Shown here one piece after another: positions 25,551 to 34,383 of a stretch of DNA of 64,000 nucleotides. Made by a program: the position numbers and the translations under genes. Each line of letters opens with the position of its first letter. Position 1 is the first letter of the stretch. The stretch covers positions 17,028-81,027 of the forward strand of contig DHQO01000024.1 of the NCBI GenBank assembly GCA_002408125.1, in the 5' to 3' direction. The DNA comes from Hyphomonadaceae bacterium UBA5336. GTDB taxonomy: Bacteria; Pseudomonadota; Alphaproteobacteria; Caulobacterales; Hyphomonadaceae. Below the pieces are notes generated by a model. The model worked only from the letters and a program-made list of their open reading frames with translations. It made no database searches and was not told where the DNA came from.

Positions 25551-27011
25551 ATGGGCAAGGTTGAGCTTGATCTGAAACGGGTGCCGAAAAAGCCGGTGCC
25601 GCCGCCGCCGCAGGATCTCTATGCCAAGCGGAAGCAGATCTATCCCAAGCTTGCCCATGGGAAGTTCCGCTCGGTGAAATGGCTCGTCATGGCCGTGACG
25701 CTGGGTGTGTACTACCTGCTGCCGTGGATCCGCTGGCCGCGCGGCGCCGGTGCGCCGGACCAGGCCGTGCTGGCCGATTTTGCCGGCGAGCGGTTCTACT
25801 TCTTCTTCATCGAGATCTGGCCGCAGGAGATCTACTATCTCACCGGCCTCCTGATCATAGCCGCGCTGGGCCTGTTCCTCGTAACCTCGCTCTTCGGGCG
25901 GGTCTGGTGCGGCTATACCTGTCCGCAGACCGTGTGGACCGACCTCTTTATCTGGGTCGAGCGCGCCTTTGAGGGCGACCGTGCCGCGCGCATGCGCCTC
26001 GACAAGGCGCCGATGAGCGCGGGCAAGCTCTCGCGCAAGCTGGGCAAGCATGCCGTCTGGCTGCTCATTTCCTTCGTGACCGGCGGCGCCTTCATCCTTT
26101 ACTGGCATGATGCGCCCACGATCGCGCGCACCTTTTTCATCGGCCAGGCGCCGCTTTCGGCCTACTGGTTCGCGGGCATCCTGACCCTGACCACCTATTT
26201 CCTCGCCGGGACGATGCGCGAGCAGGTCTGCACCTATATGTGTCCCTGGCCGCGCATCCAGGGCGCGCTGACCGACGAGCAGGCCCTCAACGTTACCTAC
26301 CGCTTCGCTCGGGGCGAGCCGCGCGCGCCGATGCGCAAGGACACCGACTGGTCCACGCGCGGCGACTGCATCGACTGCAATCAGTGCGTCCAGGTCTGCC
26401 CGATGGGCATCGACATCCGCAACGGGGCACAGCTGGAATGCATCCACTGCGCGCTGTGCATCGATGCCTGCGACCAGATGATGGACAAGATCGGCCGTCC
26501 GCGCGGCCTGATCGCCTATGACACCGACGCGGCCATGGATGCCGTGGCCCACGGCCAGAAGCCGAAATACCAGCTCCTGCGTGCGCGCACGATCCTCTAT
26601 GCGGTGCTGATGGCGGCAATTGCTGGCCTCATGACCTTCGGGCTCAGCACGCGGGCAAGCTTCGAGATCAACACGTTGAAAGACCGCTCGCCGCCCTTCG
26701 TGCAGCTTTCCGACGGCTCGCTGCGCAATGGCTATACGCTCAAGCTCGTCAACAAGACCGGGGATGATCGCGAAATGCGGATCGAGGCTTCGGGGCTGGC
26801 TGGCGCGGAACTCGATATCATCGGCCTGCAAGCCGAGGGCGAGCCGAATGTCTTCCTTCTTCCCGTGGCCGCAAATGGCGTGGACCGCTTCAAGCTCTAC
26901 ATCACCGTGCCGCCCGGCACCGTGGCCCGCCAGGACCACATCACCTTCACCGTGACCGATACCGACACGGGTGAGACCTACTCCAACACCGTATCTTTCA
27001 GAGGACAGTAA
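25551..27011 (+). CDS. ccoG: cytochrome c oxidase accessory protein CcoG (FixG/RdxA)
   Basis: Protein of 486 residues with five or six membrane segments. Cysteine motifs CGYTCP and CTYMCP lie near the membrane, and a di-cluster ferredoxin domain reads CIDCNQCVQVCP ... CIHCALCIDAC. A C-terminal immunoglobulin-like domain occupies about the last 120 residues. It is a cupric reductase that supplies Cu(I) for cbb3 assembly. It is 32 bases downstream of ccoP and 3 bases before ccoH. Confidence 0.95.
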   Translation: MGKVELDLKRVPKKPVPPPPQDLYAKRKQIYPKLAHGKFRSVKWLVMAVTLGVYYLLPWIRWPRGAGAPDQAVLADFAGERFYFFFIEIWPQEIYYLTGLLIIAALGLFLVTSLFGRVWCGYTCPQTVWTDLFIWVERAFEGDRAARMRLDKAPMSAGKLSRKLGKHAVWLLISFVTGGAFILYWHDAPTIARTFFIGQAPLSAYWFAGILTLTTYFLAGTMREQVCTYMCPWPRIQGALTDEQALNVTYRFARGEPRAPMRKDTDWSTRGDCIDCNQCVQVCPMGIDIRNGAQLECIHCALCIDACDQMMDKIGRPRGLIAYDTDAAMDAVAHGQKPKYQLLRARTILYAVLMAAIAGLMTFGLSTRASFEINTLKDRSPPFVQLSDGSLRNGYTLKLVNKTGDDREMRIEASGLAGAELDIIGLQAEGEPNVFLLPVAANGVDRFKLYITVPPGTVARQDHITFTVTDTDTGETYSNTVSFRGQ

Positions 27012-27014
27012 GCG

Positions 27015-27536
27015 ATGAACATGGCTATGACCGACGCGCCCACCGCCTCCGGAAAACAGCTCAGGGGCTGGCATGTCCTTCTGATCATGCTCGCCTTTTT
27101 CGGTGTGATGTTCGCCGTGAACGGTGTGTTCCTCTACTACGCCATCACCACCCATCCCGGTGAGCAGGTGGAGAAATCCTATCTCCAGGGCCTGCATTAC
27201 AATGACACGCTTCAAGCCCGCGCCCGCCAGGACGAGCTTGGCTGGACCGGCGCGCTGGGCATCGTCGCGGAGGAGGGCACACCGCCCATGCTGGTGGCGG
27301 AGATGATGGATGCGGCCGACCTGCCGCTCGGCGGACTGGCCGTCACGGCGAACCTGCACCGCCACACTTCAGGGGATGCCGACATTCACATGGCGCTCAG
27401 CCCGTCCGACGTCGGCGAGTATTCCGCCAGCCTCGAAGGCCTGCCGGCGGGCGACTATGATGTCATCGTCACGGCAACACAGGGCGGCAGCGAGGACGTG
27501 CTGTTCGAAGCCCACAAGCGGCTCTCCCTGCCATGA
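27015..27536 (+). CDS. ccoH: cbb3 oxidase assembly protein CcoH (FixH)
   Basis: Protein of 173 residues. One membrane segment near the N-terminus (WHVLLIMLAFFGVMFAVNGVFLYYAIT) is followed by a periplasmic beta-rich domain, the FixH arrangement. It is a small assembly factor that contacts CcoN and the CcoI ATPase. Its stop overlaps the ccoI start (ATGA). The first ATG of two close ones was used. Confidence 0.9.
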   Translation: MNMAMTDAPTASGKQLRGWHVLLIMLAFFGVMFAVNGVFLYYAITTHPGEQVEKSYLQGLHYNDTLQARARQDELGWTGALGIVAEEGTPPMLVAEMMDAADLPLGGLAVTANLHRHTSGDADIHMALSPSDVGEYSASLEGLPAGDYDVIVTATQGGSEDVLFEAHKRLSLP

Positions 27537-29761
27537 GCGATATCCTGACAGACCTTGCCGATGCCGGCTGTCCGCAGGGCCTCGGGCCGGCGGAAGCCTC
27601 TCCGAAAACCGGGCTCGGCGATCCCGCGCCCTTCGTCGTGCGCAGCAAGGGGCTCTCGCGCCTTGAGCTGAGCGTGCGCGGCGCGAAATGCGGCGCGTGC
27701 CTGTCCAAGATCGAGAAGGCCGTGAAGGTCCTGCCGGGTGTCACCGAAGCGCGGCTCAACCTCTCGAATGGGCAGATGCGCGTCGCATGGGAGGGCGATC
27801 TGCCCCCCGCACACATCACCGCCGCGATTTCCGATCTCGGCTATGGCGTCGCTCCGCTCGACCCCGAGCGCGATGAGGACGAAGCCAGGCGTGAGGAGCG
27901 CCGCCTGCTCACCGCCATGGGCGTGGCCGGCTTTGCCGCCGCGAACATCATGCTGCTGTCGGTTTCGGTCTGGGCCGGGGCAGGGGAGATGGGCGAGTCC
28001 ACGCGGGCCATCATGCACATGATCTCCGGCGCCATCGCCATTCCGGTGGTGCTGTTCGCCGGGCGCACCTTTTTCGCCTCGGCCTGGCGCGTGCTGTCCA
28101 GGGGCCGCGCAAACATGGACGTTCCGATCTCTCTGGCCGTCCTGCTCGCATTGGGAGTCAGTGTCTGGGAGACGGCGCTGGGCGGCGAGCATGCCTATTT
28201 CGATGCCTGTGTGATGCTGCTCTTCTTCCTGCTGATCGGGCGTTTCCTCGATGCCCGCCTGCGCCGGCGCGCCCATGCCGCCGCAAGCGATCTTGCCGCC
28301 CTCCAGGCCCGGTCCGTCACCCGCATCAATGTCTCTGGGCAGGCCGAATCCGTGCGTGCCCGCGAAGTGATTCCCGGCGACATGATCCTGCTTTCGCCCG
28401 GCGAGCGCGCCGTCGTCGACATGGATGTCGTCGAGGGCACCAGCGAACTTGACGAAAGCCTGGTGAGTGGCGAAAGCACGCCGATCCTCACCAGCCCCGG
28501 CGCGCGCGTCTATGCCGGTGCGGTGGTGCTCGGCCAGGCGATCAAGGGCCGGGCCGTCGCCATGGCCGCTGACAGCCTGATGGCCGATATCGGGCGCATG
28601 CTGGAAGCCGGTGAACAGCGCCGCTCGACCTATCGCAAGATCGCCGAGCGGGCCGTCTCCATCTATGTGCCCGCCGTGCACACCATCGCGCTGCTCACCT
28701 TTATCGGCTGGCTCTTGGCCGGCGTGGGCGTGCGCGAGGCGATCTTCATTGCCTGCTCGACCCTGATCATCACCTGCCCCTGCGCGCTGGCCCTGGCCGC
28801 GCCTGTGACGCAGGTGGTGGCTTCCGGGCGCCTGTTCCGGGCCGGTGTGTTCCTGAAATCCGGCGATGCGCTGGAGCGGCTGGCGGGCGCTGATCATGTT
28901 GTCTTCGACAAGACCGGCACGCTGACGCTCGGGGAGCCCCAGCTGGTGAAAGAGGGCGTGGCGCCGGAAACGCTTGCGGCGGCGGCGCAGCTCGCCCGGG
29001 CCAGTCGGCACCCGCTTTCGCGGGCGCTGGTCGCCGCTGAGGGTGCAGGGCCGGTTGCCCGCAATGTCACCGAACATGCCGGGCTCGGTCTTGAGGGCGA
29101 GGTGGATGGCGTCAGGGCGCGGCTCGGCTCGGCCGAATGGGTTGGCGTCGAGACAACAGTGAATGATGGCCCGACTCTCTGGTTCAGCAGGGGTGATGAG
29201 GCCCCGACCCAACTCCGGTTCCGCGACCATTTCCAGGAGGATGCGGCCGATGTGCTCGCCGGCCTGAAGCAGCGTGGCCTGAGTTTCGAGATCGTCTCCG
29301 GCGACACCGAAACCGCCGTGGCGCGCACCGCCGAAGCCCTCGGCATCTCGCAATGGACCGCCGAGGTTTCCCCGAAAGGCAAGGTCGAACGCCTCGAAGC
29401 CCTGCGCGCAGAGGGCAAGAAGGTTCTGATGATCGGCGACGGCCTTAACGATGCCGGCGCGCTCTCGCTCGCCCATGCCTCCATGGCGCCGGGCGGGGCG
29501 ATGGATGTCAGCCAGTCAGCCAGCGACGCGGTGTACTCGGGCAAGGGGCTCGGCGCGATCCTGACGACGCTCGACACCTCGCGCCGCGCGCGGTCCATCA
29601 TGCTGCAGAATTTCGGCCTTGCCGCGCTCTACAACCTGATCGCCGTGCCGATTGCCGTGGCGGGCTTTGCCTCACCGCTGGTCGCCGCCATTGCCATGTC
29701 GGCAAGCTCGCTTATCGTGACGCTCAATGCCCTGCGCCAGAACGTGCCCGCAAAGGCCTGA
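27533..29761 (+). CDS. ccoI: copper-translocating P1B-type ATPase CcoI (FixI)
   Basis: Protein of 742 residues. The N-terminal heavy-metal-associated domain has CGAC (C53, C56). Eight membrane segments are expected, with the ion-binding CPC at C415-C417. The phosphorylated aspartate is D459 in DKTGTLT, and the hinge is GDGLNDAGAL. It is a slow Cu(I) exporter that delivers copper for the CcoN active site. It is coupled to ccoH (ATGA) and followed by ccoS. Confidence 0.95.
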   Translation: MSDILTDLADAGCPQGLGPAEASPKTGLGDPAPFVVRSKGLSRLELSVRGAKCGACLSKIEKAVKVLPGVTEARLNLSNGQMRVAWEGDLPPAHITAAISDLGYGVAPLDPERDEDEARREERRLLTAMGVAGFAAANIMLLSVSVWAGAGEMGESTRAIMHMISGAIAIPVVLFAGRTFFASAWRVLSRGRANMDVPISLAVLLALGVSVWETALGGEHAYFDACVMLLFFLLIGRFLDARLRRRAHAAASDLAALQARSVTRINVSGQAESVRAREVIPGDMILLSPGERAVVDMDVVEGTSELDESLVSGESTPILTSPGARVYAGAVVLGQAIKGRAVAMAADSLMADIGRMLEAGEQRRSTYRKIAERAVSIYVPAVHTIALLTFIGWLLAGVGVREAIFIACSTLIITCPCALALAAPVTQVVASGRLFRAGVFLKSGDALERLAGADHVVFDKTGTLTLGEPQLVKEGVAPETLAAAAQLARASRHPLSRALVAAEGAGPVARNVTEHAGLGLEGEVDGVRARLGSAEWVGVETTVNDGPTLWFSRGDEAPTQLRFRDHFQEDAADVLAGLKQRGLSFEIVSGDTETAVARTAEALGISQWTAEVSPKGKVERLEALRAEGKKVLMIGDGLNDAGALSLAHASMAPGGAMDVSQSASDAVYSGKGLGAILTTLDTSRRARSIMLQNFGLAALYNLIAVPIAVAGFASPLVAAIAMSASSLIVTLNALRQNVPAKA

Positions 29762-29764
29762 GAT

Positions 29765-29917
29765 ATGACCGGCCTCATTTTCCTCATCCCGATTGCCCTT
29801 TTCATGGGCCTGATCGGTCTTGTTGCCTTCATCTGGGCGCAGAAATCCGGCCAGTTCGAGGATATGGAAGGGGCGGCCTACCGCATCCTGGAAGACGATG
29901 ACGACAAGCCGCTGTGA
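29765..29917 (+). CDS. ccoS: cbb3-type oxidase assembly protein CcoS
   Basis: Protein of 50 residues. It has one membrane segment (LIFLIPIALFMGLIGLVAFIW), then AQKSGQFEDMEGAAYRIL and an acidic tail, matching CcoS. It is needed for cofactor insertion into the oxidase. It begins three bases after the ccoI stop and closes the cco operon. Confidence 0.93.
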   Translation: MTGLIFLIPIALFMGLIGLVAFIWAQKSGQFEDMEGAAYRILEDDDDKPL

Positions 29918-29978
29918 AGCGTCACTTCACCGCTGGTGGCTTTCCCGCAGCGGCAAACCGCGCTACTTGCCTGCCCCA

Positions 29979-30881
29979 ATGAGCGAACTGCACCCCGCCC
30001 TGGCCGCACAGGCCACTGCACGGACCCTGTCCGAAGCGCTGCCCTATATCCAGCGCTATGCCGGCAAGACCGTGGTCATCAAGTATGGCGGCCATGCCAT
30101 GGTCGACGAGACGCTGTCGGCCATGTTCGCGCGCGATGTGGTGCTCTTGAAGCATCTCGGCGTGAACCCGATCATCGTGCATGGCGGCGGGCCGCAAATC
30201 GCCCGCCTGCTCGATAGGCTCGATATCAAGTCGGAGTTCCGCGAGGGCCTGCGCGTGACCGACGATGCCACCATGGATGTGGTGGAAATGGTGCTGTCGG
30301 GCACCATCAACAAGTCCATCGTGCGGGCGATCAACACCGCCGGCGGGCGCGCCATCGGCCTGTCAGGCTCGGATGCCAATCTCATCCAGGCCAAAAAGGT
30401 CTCGCGCACGGTGAAGACCAAGGGCAGCGCGCTGGAGGAAGTGGTCGATCTCGGCTATGTCGGCGAGCCCGAGGCGGTCGACCCCGCCGCGCTGCTGGCG
30501 CTTTCGGCCTCGGTGGAAAAGCTCATTCCCGTGGTCGCGCCGGTGGGTGTGGGCAGCGATGGCTCGCGCTACAATATCAATGCCGATACCGCCGCTGGTG
30601 CCGTGGCCGAGGCAGTCGGTGCCGAGCGCCTGCTGCTGCTCACCGATGTGGCCGGGGTAATGGACAAGTCCGGCAATCTGATGCGCGAGCTGCGCGCCGA
30701 TGCGATTGCCGGCCTCGTGGCTGACGGAACGGCTGTAGGCGGTATGATTCCGAAGCTTGAAACCGCCGCCAAGGCCGTCAATCATGGCGTCGGGGCGGCA
30801 GTAATTCTGGATGGACGTGCCCCGCATGCCTTACTTATGGAACTTTTCACCGAGCACGGTTCTGGAACGCTGGTTTCCTAG
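29979..30881 (+). CDS. argB: acetylglutamate kinase
   Basis: Protein of 300 residues, second enzyme of arginine synthesis. Amino acid kinase landmarks are VVIKYGGHAM, the glycine-rich IIVHGGGPQI, GLSGSDANL and GGMIPKLETA. The N-terminal helix (ALPYIQRYAGKT) is the type found in arginine-sensitive hexameric enzymes, so feedback inhibition is likely. ATG at 29979 was preferred because everything upstream is out of the family. It overlaps the following DUF1036 gene. Confidence 0.95.
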   Translation: MSELHPALAAQATARTLSEALPYIQRYAGKTVVIKYGGHAMVDETLSAMFARDVVLLKHLGVNPIIVHGGGPQIARLLDRLDIKSEFREGLRVTDDATMDVVEMVLSGTINKSIVRAINTAGGRAIGLSGSDANLIQAKKVSRTVKTKGSALEEVVDLGYVGEPEAVDPAALLALSASVEKLIPVVAPVGVGSDGSRYNINADTAAGAVAEAVGAERLLLLTDVAGVMDKSGNLMRELRADAIAGLVADGTAVGGMIPKLETAAKAVNHGVGAAVILDGRAPHALLMELFTEHGSGTLVS

Positions 30882-31905
30882 GGCCCTTGCCGCCGCCTTT
30901 GCCGTGCTGGCGCTCTGGATGATCACAGGCAGGCAAGCCTCTGCGCAGGAGGATGGCTGGAAGCTGTGCAACAAGACCAGCTACATCATCAATGCTGCCG
31001 TGGCTCGCCCCGAAGGGCAGGCCGTCGTGGTAGAAGGCTGGACCAAGCTACGGCCCGGCGCGTGTGAGCTGGCGCTGCCCGCGCCGCTGAGCCCAGGTGT
31101 GCACTTCATCTATGGCGAATCTTCCGACGCCCATCGTGGCGGCGGGCGCGACTGGGGCGGTGACCGCGAGCTGTGCGTGGATCCCACCGGCTCCTTCTCT
31201 GTCGAAAGCCCGCCGGACTGCGCCGGGTTCGGCCTGGACGGGCGCAATTTCCGCCCCGTGCTGATCGAGCGCCGCAATGGCTGGCAGACCACCTTCACAG
31301 AGACCAACCAGTACAGTTTCGACCAGGCCGAGGCGGCCGGTGTGCAGCGCTTGCTTGAGGATGCCGGGGTCTTCTCCGGCCGCGTGGACGGCCTGCTTGG
31401 CCGCGAGACCCGCGCCGCGATCCGTACGTTCCTGAGTTCGCAAGGGCTGGCGGCCGATACCAGCGATGCCGACCTGATCGACTTTCTCGAACAATCGGCC
31501 ATCGAGCGCGCCCGCGATGTCGGCTTCACCCTGTGCAACCGTACCGAATACCCGATCTGGGGCGCGATCGCCCGCATGCGCGGGGATGACTGGGAAAGCC
31601 GCGGCTGGTGGCGCCTGGAGGCGGGCGGTTGTGCCCGCGCCATCGACAGCCCCCTGAACCAGCGCCAGTATTTCGTCTATGGCGAGATGGAACAGCCCGA
31701 CGGGCGGGTGCGCACCCTGAAGCGCGCCGGTGAGGGCTTCTGCGTCTCGCGCGCGAAATTTGCCATTTCAGGGCGCGATGATTGCGAGGCCGCGGCCTAT
31801 CGCACGGCGATGTTCACAGAGGCCGCCACACCTGAAGACCAGAAACTGGTCTTTGAATTCTTCGAGCGCGATTTTGACCGTGCGCGGGATGCGCCGGAAG
31901 GCTAG
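30826..31905 (+). CDS. exported protein with two DUF1036 domains flanking a peptidoglycan-binding-like segment
   Basis: Protein of 359 residues. A signal peptide (ALAAAFAVLALWMITGRQASA then Q) is followed by a first DUF1036 unit (WKLCNKTSYIINAAVA ... GWTKLRPGACELAL). A central segment resembling a PG_binding_1 repeat (VQRLLEDAGVFSGRVDGLLGRETRAAIRTFL) comes next, then a second DUF1036 unit (FTLCNRTEYPIWGAIA ... GWWRLEAGGCARAI). It is probably periplasmic and cell-wall associated; function unknown. Start uncertain: ATG at 30811 or 30826, both within argB. Confidence 0.8.
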   Translation: MPYLWNFSPSTVLERWFPRALAAAFAVLALWMITGRQASAQEDGWKLCNKTSYIINAAVARPEGQAVVVEGWTKLRPGACELALPAPLSPGVHFIYGESSDAHRGGGRDWGGDRELCVDPTGSFSVESPPDCAGFGLDGRNFRPVLIERRNGWQTTFTETNQYSFDQAEAAGVQRLLEDAGVFSGRVDGLLGRETRAAIRTFLSSQGLAADTSDADLIDFLEQSAIERARDVGFTLCNRTEYPIWGAIARMRGDDWESRGWWRLEAGGCARAIDSPLNQRQYFVYGEMEQPDGRVRTLKRAGEGFCVSRAKFAISGRDDCEAAAYRTAMFTEAATPEDQKLVFEFFERDFDRARDAPEG

Positions 31906-31922
31906 GACGGGGCTGAGGGGCG

Positions 31923-32663
31923 ATGGGAATGGCGGAGCCACAGGCGGGCAGGCTGGCCCATGTCACTGACTGGGTCTTTGACCTCGACAACACGCTCTAT
32001 CCGGCGCGCTGCGACCTGTTCGCTGAGATCGACATGCGCATGACCGATTTCGTCGCCCGCTTCCTGCGAGTGGAGCATGTCGAGGCGCGCGCCCTGCAAA
32101 AGCAGTATTATGCCGAGCACGGCACCACGCTGAAGGGGCTGATGACCCTGCACGGCATGGCGCCGGCCGACTTTCTCGCTCATGTCCACGAGATCGACCT
32201 CACGCCCCTGCCGCGCTGTGATCTCTTGCGCGGCGCGATTGCCGGCCTGCCGGGGCGGAAGTTCGTCTACACGAACGGTTCGCGCCGCCATGCCGAGCGC
32301 GTGACGGCGCATATGGGCCTCTCGGACCTGTTCGACGGTATGTCCGGGATAGAGGATGCCGACTATCACCCCAAGCCCGATCCGCGCTCTTATGATGCCT
32401 TCTGCTGCGCGCATGATGTCGCGCCGGAGCGGGCGATCTTTTTCGAGGATATGGACCGCAATCTCAAACCCGCCCATCAGATGGGCTTCACCACCGTACT
32501 CGTGCGCTCCGACAAGGACTGGAGCCATGAGCCCGATGGCGCACGCCCGGCCGGATTGGGGGATGATCTTGGCGATCACATTCACTATGTGACCGACGAT
32601 CTGACCGACTTCCTGGCCACATGCATGGCCGACCAGGACAAGACCAAAAGGAAAAACACATGA
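31923..32663 (+). CDS. HAD-superfamily pyrimidine 5'-nucleotidase (SDT1-like)
   Basis: Protein of 246 residues. HAD motif I is DLDNTLYPA, motif II FVYTNGS, and motifs III/IV KPDP and FFEDMDRNL. The DxDNTLYP form is typical of the Sdt1/YjjG-like nucleotidases that dephosphorylate pyrimidine monophosphates. The product is cytosolic. GAGGGG precedes the ATG. It is coupled to dapD by an ATGA overlap, a pairing also seen in other alphaproteobacteria. Confidence 0.88.
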   Translation: MGMAEPQAGRLAHVTDWVFDLDNTLYPARCDLFAEIDMRMTDFVARFLRVEHVEARALQKQYYAEHGTTLKGLMTLHGMAPADFLAHVHEIDLTPLPRCDLLRGAIAGLPGRKFVYTNGSRRHAERVTAHMGLSDLFDGMSGIEDADYHPKPDPRSYDAFCCAHDVAPERAIFFEDMDRNLKPAHQMGFTTVLVRSDKDWSHEPDGARPAGLGDDLGDHIHYVTDDLTDFLATCMADQDKTKRKNT

Positions 32664-33496
32664 CCGAAGCCCTGGCCAAAGTGATCGATGCTGCCTGGGA
32701 GGACCGCGCAAGCTTCTCCACCGAGACCGGAGGCGATGTCCGCGAAGCCGTGGAAGCCGCGCTGGACCTGCTCGACAGCGGCGAGGTGCGCGTGGCCGAG
32801 CGCTCGGGGGCGAATGGCGACTGGGTCGTGAACCAGTGGCTGAAAAAGGCCGTGCTGCTCTCCTTCCGCCTGAATGCCAATGGCCTGGTGGAAGGCGGCG
32901 TCGGCCGTCATGGCGCCTGGTGGGACAAGGTGCCCTCGAAGTTCGAAGGCTGGCGCGAGGAGGACTTCCAGAAAGCCGGCTTCCGCGCCGTGCCGCCGGC
33001 TGCCGTGCGCCGGGGCGCCTATATCGCGCCGAACGCCGTGCTGATGCCGTCTTACGTCAATATCGGCGCCTATGTGGACAGCGGCACCATGGTAGATACC
33101 TGGTCGACCGTCGGTTCGTGCGCACAGATCGGCAAGAATGTGCACCTGTCGGGCGGGGTGGGCATCGGCGGCGTGCTGGAGCCGCTGCAGGCGGGTCCGG
33201 TGATCATCGAGGACAATTGTTTCATCGGCGCACGCTCGGAGGTCGCCGAGGGCGTGATCGTGCGCGAGGGCGCGGTGATCTCCATGGGGGTCTTCCTCGG
33301 CCAGTCGACCAGGATCGTCGACCGTGCGACGGGGCAGGTGCATCGCGGCGAAGTGCCGGCCTACTCGGTGGTCGTGCCGGGCACGCTGCCCGATCCCAAA
33401 GGCGGGCCGAGCCTCGCCTGCGCCGTGATCGTGAAGACGGTGGATGCCCAGACGCGCTCCAAGACCGGCGTGAACGAGCTCCTGCGGGACGTCTGA
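32660..33496 (+). CDS. dapD: 2,3,4,5-tetrahydropyridine-2,6-dicarboxylate N-succinyltransferase
   Basis: Protein of 278 residues in the lysine and diaminopimelate pathway, using succinyl-CoA. The left-handed beta-helix hexapeptide region is clear (RRGAYIAPNAVLMPSYVNIGAY, then GGVGIGGVLEPLQA and ARSEVAEGVIVREGAVIS). The usual C-terminus SLACAVIVKTVD is present. The start overlaps the nucleotidase stop. A hairpin at 33519-33545 follows the gene. Confidence 0.96.
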   Translation: MTEALAKVIDAAWEDRASFSTETGGDVREAVEAALDLLDSGEVRVAERSGANGDWVVNQWLKKAVLLSFRLNANGLVEGGVGRHGAWWDKVPSKFEGWREEDFQKAGFRAVPPAAVRRGAYIAPNAVLMPSYVNIGAYVDSGTMVDTWSTVGSCAQIGKNVHLSGGVGIGGVLEPLQAGPVIIEDNCFIGARSEVAEGVIVREGAVISMGVFLGQSTRIVDRATGQVHRGEVPAYSVVVPGTLPDPKGGPSLACAVIVKTVDAQTRSKTGVNELLRDV

Positions 33497-33497
33497 G

Positions 33498-33512
33498 TTA
33501 ACCTTTGACTAA
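33498..33512 (+). promoter_or_regulatory. CtrA-like motif after dapD
   Basis: TTAA-N7-CTAA, one base from the CtrA consensus, two bases after the dapD stop and 34 bases before the possible small membrane protein. The motif may be chance. Confidence 0.25.
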
Positions 33513-33518
33513 CCCTCT

Positions 33519-33545
33519 GGCACGGGGCTTGCCTAGCCCCGTGCC
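33519..33545 (+). terminator. perfect hairpin downstream of dapD
   Basis: 10-bp perfect stem GGCACGGGGC (33519-33528) with GCCCCGTGCC (33536-33545) and a 7-base loop. No T-tract follows, so termination would need Rho, or the hairpin stabilises the dapD mRNA 3' end. Confidence 0.5.
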
Positions 33546-33734
33546 ATGCAGGGTGATGAAGACAGAGACGTGGCGCGTCGGCGCCGTTGGGCGGGAGCCG
33601 CACTGGCCAGTGTGGTCGCGTATGTGATGGGGCAGGCCTTCGCCTACAGCCCGATCCAGGTCTATTCGGAAGAAGAGATCACATCCGCGATCATGGGGCC
33701 GTTGACCGGTTCAGCCGCGCCCGCCGGCCGCTGA
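33546..33734 (+). CDS. possible small membrane protein
   Basis: Open frame of 62 residues starting directly after the dapD hairpin. An Arg/Asp-rich start is followed by one hydrophobic segment (WAGAALASVVAYVMGQAFA). The ribosome-binding site would be buried in the hairpin, and the 3' end overlaps the converging 5-FCL gene by 24 bases, both of which argue against it. A CtrA-like motif lies at 33498-33512. It could be spurious. Confidence 0.3.
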   Translation: MQGDEDRDVARRRRWAGAALASVVAYVMGQAFAYSPIQVYSEEEITSAIMGPLTGSAAPAGR

Positions 33735-34316
33735 GATCGCGCCCATATTCCGCATCATGAAGAGCGGGAACGAGCCTTCCTCGGTGAGGGCCCAGTCGAG
33801 CGGCTGGTCATGATCCTCAGCCGGCACCGCATCCACCAGCTGCCCGTGATAGGCCAGCGCGCAGGCAAAGGCGCGCCCGGCGCTGCGCAGGCGCGTCAGC
33901 GCGCGGTCATAATGGCCTTTGCCATAGCCGAGCCGGTTGCCCATCTGGTCGAAGGCGAGCAGCGGGGTGAGGATCAGCGTCGGCCAGACTTCCGGCGCGC
34001 TGGAGCATGGCTCTGACAGGCCGAAAGGGCGCCGCTCCAACGGCTCGCCCGGCGACCAGCGCCGATAGGTCATCGTGCCGTCATCCTCCACCCGCGGCAG
34101 CGATAGCTCCGCGCCGGCCTTTTCCAGCTTTCGCATCAGGGGCAGGGCATCGATTTCCGAGCCGATGGCCATATATCCCGCCACTTCCGGGCCATAGCGC
34201 TCCAGCAGGCGCATGGGGAATTTCTCGGCCAGCGTCTCCCCGGCATCGGGATTGCGCGCGGCAAGTTCTTCTCGGAGGAGTTTCAGTTGCGCGCGAAGGG
34301 CTGGCTTGTCAGTCAT
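33711..34316 (-). CDS. 5-formyltetrahydrofolate cyclo-ligase
   Basis: Protein of 201 residues that converts 5-formyl-THF to 5,10-methenyl-THF using ATP. Family motifs are the N-terminal KPALRAQLKLLREELAAR, AFDQMGNRLGYGKGHYDRAL (ATP/substrate loop) and the C-terminal acidic segment. ATG at 34316 begins the family core; an ATG 15 codons upstream is less likely. A probable 6S RNA gene lies immediately upstream on the same strand, the arrangement often seen in proteobacteria (ssrS-ygfA). Confidence 0.92.
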   Translation of the reverse strand: MTDKPALRAQLKLLREELAARNPDAGETLAEKFPMRLLERYGPEVAGYMAIGSEIDALPLMRKLEKAGAELSLPRVEDDGTMTYRRWSPGEPLERRPFGLSEPCSSAPEVWPTLILTPLLAFDQMGNRLGYGKGHYDRALTRLRSAGRAFACALAYHGQLVDAVPAEDHDQPLDWALTEEGSFPLFMMRNMGAISAAGGRG

Positions 34317-34383
34317 GAACTGGCCTTCCTGCTGGAGAGCGCGCGGGGCATAAGGACGCAAGGACCACGCGCGCCGATGAGCG

